A DNA stretch of 64,000 bases from JANXQE01 sp035651635 (GTDB lineage: Bacteria; Verrucomicrobiota; Verrucomicrobiia; Limisphaerales; UBA8199), in the NCBI GenBank assembly GCA_035651635.1, contig DASRFK010000152.1:1-64000 (forward strand), given 5' to 3'. The first letter of the stretch is position 1; every line of letters begins with the position of its first letter. This document shows positions 61,590-64,000 of this stretch, one piece after another. The notes under the pieces were generated by a model. The model saw only the letters and a program-made list of their open reading frames with translations, was not told the DNA's origin and made no database searches. The position numbers were made by a program, and so were the translations under genes.

Positions 61590-61605
61590 TTGGTACAACT
61601 CTAGC
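61590..61605 (+). promoter_or_regulatory. Sigma-54-like promoter (-24/-12)
   Basis: TTGGTAC, five bases, TAGC keeps the GG/GC spacing of 12 bp typical of sigma-54 promoters and lies 16 bp before ATG 61622. It closely resembles a second site at 62537. Confidence 0.5.
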
Positions 61606-61621
61606 GAGGGGATGGTCTATT

Positions 61622-62377
61622 ATGAGCACTTCATCTAATGGTATTGATCAGCCACCTGAAATGCGTGATAACGATTTTTTCACAGACATCCCGAGTGGTC
61701 ACAAGTTGCCCTTGGGTTGGGTAGAGTGCGCTTGGCAGCCCGAGGTCACCACCAAACAGCAAGCGCTCTGCAACGAACCAGGCCGCCTCGTGGCGACAAA
61801 CGGAGGAACCCCTGCGATGGCCTACAAGAAAGGATTTACTCGTCGGCGTGGAACCATGAAGGCGATTATTTTCTACGACGATGTCGCCTCCGCAGCCAGA
61901 GCGGTCGTTATACTACGCCGTTGCATGTCTTTGGCCAGAGGCGGTGCCCGATGGGATATCAAGCCATGGTGTGTCGGGGTTCTGAAATTGCCCTTGGCCG
62001 CCGACGAGGCGCTTATTGAATCGATTGATGCCGACGTAATCGTGTTTGCAGCTCTTCGTGCGCCTACACTCCCCAAATCTCTCAAGGAATGGCTGCAATG
62101 GTGGAATCTTCGCCGTCAGTCAAGGGAACCGGCCGTTGTGATTACTCGCGCATATTATGATGCCAGGCGCAGCGGATTTGATCATGAATTGCTGAGTTTT
62201 GCCGCACAAAATGAGCTGGACTTGATCGTTGAAGCGAACCCGCCAGTTGGGGATCGTCTGGCCGATGAGCTCGTCCAACCCAAAATGTCGCTTCCGCAGG
62301 CCGCCATGGATGAAGCAACGATGGGTGCGGCCGTTACGCCCCATTATTCATATCGAAATTGGGGCATTAACGAGTGA
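61622..62377 (+). CDS. Hypothetical protein with receiver-like segment
   Basis: ATG at 61622 follows GAGGGG at proper distance and gives 251 residues. After a polar N-terminus (about 1-75), MKAIIFYDDVASAARAVVILRRC at about 79 resembles the first strand and acidic pair of a receiver or Rossmann fold. Hydrophobic strands recur (DVIVFAAL, PAVVITRAYY, LDLIVEAN). No phosphorylation Asp-Lys set is clear. The gene is alone, preceded by a sigma-54-like promoter. I do not recognise the family. A later start at 61857 is possible. Confidence 0.6.
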   Translation: MSTSSNGIDQPPEMRDNDFFTDIPSGHKLPLGWVECAWQPEVTTKQQALCNEPGRLVATNGGTPAMAYKKGFTRRRGTMKAIIFYDDVASAARAVVILRRCMSLARGGARWDIKPWCVGVLKLPLAADEALIESIDADVIVFAALRAPTLPKSLKEWLQWWNLRRQSREPAVVITRAYYDARRSGFDHELLSFAAQNELDLIVEANPPVGDRLADELVQPKMSLPQAAMDEATMGAAVTPHYSYRNWGINE

Positions 62378-62536
62378 CGTTTCACGACCTCCTTAGGAAT
62401 TCTGTGTGAGGGGATTCGCTAGGAACTTTTTCGCGAAAGTCGCGAATTCTCGAAGGTTCGAGAGTGATCTCGCCAACGTTCGTTTCAGGCATTGGGCGTT
62501 TTTGGCTGAATTTAGCCGATTTCCTGCAACTCCATG

Positions 62537-62553
62537 TTGGCACAGCTCTAGCA
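62537..62553 (+). promoter_or_regulatory. Sigma-54-like promoter (-24/-12)
   Basis: TTGGCAC-AGCTC-TAGCA matches the consensus TTGGCAC-N5-TTGCA except one base and has the right GG/GC spacing. It lies about 98 bp before the first of two overlapping small genes. Confidence 0.6.
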
Positions 62554-62650
62554 TTAGGGAGCTGCACCCAGAGGCGTTGGGAGAGTTCAACAGGCCTTAA
62601 AGAAGTGAAAAGACGAGCACCAAAACTCGGGCACCGCGACCGGTACCAAA

Positions 62651-62857
62651 ATGAAAATGGCAAAAGTGCTCCTGGTTTGCTTGGAAATAGTAGCCGCGTT
62701 TGTTACGCCGCTAGATGTTCGAGGCGACGATCTGCTGTTGCAGTCGCTAAGTCCTTGCGGTTGGTTTATCAAAGCCAACCACCTGCGGTCCTGCTCTGGC
62801 AACCAAATTGCCGAAAAAAGTCGATTTGCTAACCCGGCCACAAAAGCAGCGAAATGA
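62651..62857 (+). CDS. Small possibly exported protein
   Basis: The 68-residue frame starts with MKMAKVLLVCLEIVAAFVTPLDVRGDD, a plausible signal peptide, and ends with a short polar region containing two Cys. Its stop overlaps the start of the next gene (ATGA), and a sigma-54-like promoter lies upstream, both arguing that it is real. No family is recognised. Confidence 0.45.
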   Translation: MKMAKVLLVCLEIVAAFVTPLDVRGDDLLLQSLSPCGWFIKANHLRSCSGNQIAEKSRFANPATKAAK

Positions 62858-63162
62858 AAGGGATCACTAAGACCACAATGCGAACAAAAATCGTAAAAAC
62901 TGCAACGATAATTGATCTGGATGGGGGCGCCCAACTCGAATTAAGAAGGCGTATTGAACAACGCGCCTACGATCTCTGGGTCGAAGGCGGTCGGCCCGAT
63001 GGCTTGGCACTAAGCCATTGGCTTCAAGCTGAGCGGGAGCTCTCTGCCCAGGCAGCTCCTTCCGCTACACGGGAGAGTCCGCGCGCTAATGGTGCAACGA
63101 AGGCAAAAATTAATACCAAGCCGTCCGCGAATTCTCTCCTGGAGCAGGGACCCGCCATTTGA
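62854..63162 (+). CDS. DUF2934-domain protein
   Basis: The 102-residue protein contains RRRIEQRAYDLWVEGGRPDG then ALSHWLQAERE, the short DUF2934 motif. It is followed by a Ser/Ala/Lys-rich disordered tail (ATRESPRANGATKAKINTK). Such proteins are common in soil bacteria and have no known function. The start overlaps the preceding stop by 4 bp. It is probably expressed from the sigma-54-like promoter at 62537. Confidence 0.8.
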   Translation: MKGITKTTMRTKIVKTATIIDLDGGAQLELRRRIEQRAYDLWVEGGRPDGLALSHWLQAERELSAQAAPSATRESPRANGATKAKINTKPSANSLLEQGPAI

Positions 63163-63243
63163 TCGAAAAGCGCCAAAGCTCCTGGATCGAGGCCCACATC
63201 AGAATTGTTCCAGAACCAATTATGGTTCCGGGCATGTGATTGG

Positions 63244-63504
63244 ATGTTAAAAATCACGCTAACCATTCAGGGAGACTATGCCGTTTTCCTTTTGAGTGGT
63301 CGGATTGAAGACAACAATATATCCGACTTAGAAAGCCTGATAAGGGCTGAAAAACGGCGAGTCGCCCTGGACTTGGCAGAAGTGACCATTGCGGGGCGGT
63401 CTGGGGTCCGATTCCTGGCGCAATGCGAGGAATCGGGCATAAGAATCCAAAACTGCCCGGCTTACATTCGCGAGTGGATTTCTCGAGAACGGGGTGCTTC
63501 GTGA
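63244..63504 (+). CDS. STAS-like domain protein
   Basis: ATG at 63244 gives 86 residues: LKITLTIQGDYAVFLLSGRI, then DLESLIRAEKRRVALDLAEVTI and GRSGVRFLAQCEESGIRI. This is a STAS/anti-sigma-antagonist fold, with the usual SGRI and D-L-x-x-V positions, but the phospho-Ser loop (D-S-[ST]-G) is replaced by AGRSGV, where Ser or Arg takes its place. It might act as an unregulated binding module. It lies 82 bp after the DUF2934 gene. Confidence 0.65.
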   Translation: MLKITLTIQGDYAVFLLSGRIEDNNISDLESLIRAEKRRVALDLAEVTIAGRSGVRFLAQCEESGIRIQNCPAYIREWISRERGAS

Positions 63505-64000
63505 GCCCTGAAATCTCGACCAACATCTGAACTTCTTGGGCGAGTAATCTGACATGGGCAGTTAAATAGCGGCCTCCACGGGCTGGTCATTTCGATTCGT
63601 TTGGGCCACCAATTTTCGCATCCTCCAGAAATCCTCGACAAAACGTCAATGCGGTATGAATGTGTACCCTGATCCCCTACCGGCAAACGCTGCCACGCAC
63701 CTAATGTGACAGGTCGCAGGTCTTCTCGCCAGCCGCCGCTATCCACCTGAACCAGGTTCCTTAAACTGGGATAAAAGCCTGAAGAGGAATCCCATTTTCT
63801 CTTGACCATTTTTCGGCTGAATTCTGGCAGTTAGATCTAGATCGCTTTTCCTCATGCCCGAGCATTGGCCTATTTTATTAAAAATATCGCACTACTGAGG
63901 TGACAAGAGAGGACACGAATGAAAGAAACAGCGCGCCCTTCAGGGTGATGGTTACGGGCTGTCGCTCGAAGGTGCGTCGGCAGCCGATCTGATCGGCCGC
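63505..64000. other. Terminal region, no complete gene recognised
   Basis: The last 496 bp contain no convincing complete gene. A frame entering the window end (ALQGDGYGLSLEGASAADLIG) looks protein-like but has no start in view. The reverse frame 63462-63809 lacks a ribosome-binding site and a domain. Confidence 0.4.

Noticed and set aside
63462..63809. 115-codon reverse frame
   Set aside because: No domain or start signal, and it overlaps the STAS-like gene.
1..64000. CRISPR arrays, rRNA, tRNA or a replication origin
   Set aside because: No regularly spaced repeats, rRNA cores, T-loop signatures or DnaA-box clusters were noticed on reading; short tRNA genes could still have been missed by eye.

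Overview
The window looks like chromosome of a soil or sediment Verrucomicrobiota, probably Pedosphaera/Limisphaerales-like. This is inferred from a pseudopilin with a verrucomicrobial-style cleavage motif, a membrane-anchored HEAT-repeat protein, many Tat/Sec-exported glycan enzymes (GH92, DUF5703, a GH10-like hydrolase), a DUF2934 protein and mid-range GC. No rRNA, tRNA or CRISPR array was recognised.

Layout. (1) 1-3.5 kb: the edge of an insertion sequence, the C-terminal stump of an SMC/DndD-like ATPase, a small partner, and a convergent DNA-phosphorothioation-associated methyltransferase, together a damaged Dnd-like defence locus. (2) 4-5 kb: an exported xylose-isomerase-like TIM barrel. 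(3) 5.3-15.8 kb: an accessory, probably integrative, region with HTH regulators, an excisionase-like protein behind a palindromic operator, two successive tyrosine recombinases, and several unrecognised proteins, one of them a full-length tandem duplication. (4) 15.8-17.3 kb: HEAT-repeat and pseudopilin genes. (5) 17.8-24.7 kb: a rearranged zone with a modA remnant, a collapsed copy of an operon found intact at 55-61 kb, a large PAS/GAF histidine kinase with its NarL-type regulator, and porin and SnoaL fragments. (6) 25.2-38.9 kb: a run of four LysR regulators, each divergent from a redox or hydrolase operon (isochorismatase, SnoaL, SDR, WrbA, quinone reductase, DoxX, FMN reductase, NmrA) and each with a 15-bp palindrome just upstream of its own start. 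A molybdenum-binding (TOBE) remnant and an aldehyde dehydrogenase lie between them. (7) 38.8-49 kb: exported carbohydrate and ester hydrolases, including one frameshifted gene. (8) 49-55 kb: DedA, Dps, ribulose-phosphate epimerase, class I aldolase, SDR, DsbA-like and peroxiredoxin genes. (9) 55.2-61.4 kb: a tightly packed operon of isochorismatase, exported M17 N-terminal domain, porin, membrane-anchored ABM protein, amidohydrolase with a Cys/His tail, and DoxX. (10) 61.4-64 kb: two sigma-54-like promoters in front of small genes (unrecognised, DUF2934, STAS-like).

How the genes fit together. The 18-38 kb and 55-61 kb stretches share families associated with quinone or aromatic electrophile and oxidant handling. 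The chromosome has reshuffled them repeatedly: there are two copies of one operon (one collapsed), four isochorismatase-family genes, three DoxX genes, and at least eight gene stumps. A 150-bp element containing a hairpin and an intrinsic terminator occurs twice, 10 kb apart, and may be an unannotated small RNA or leader. Functional statements rest on motif and family recognition by eye. No database search was run.
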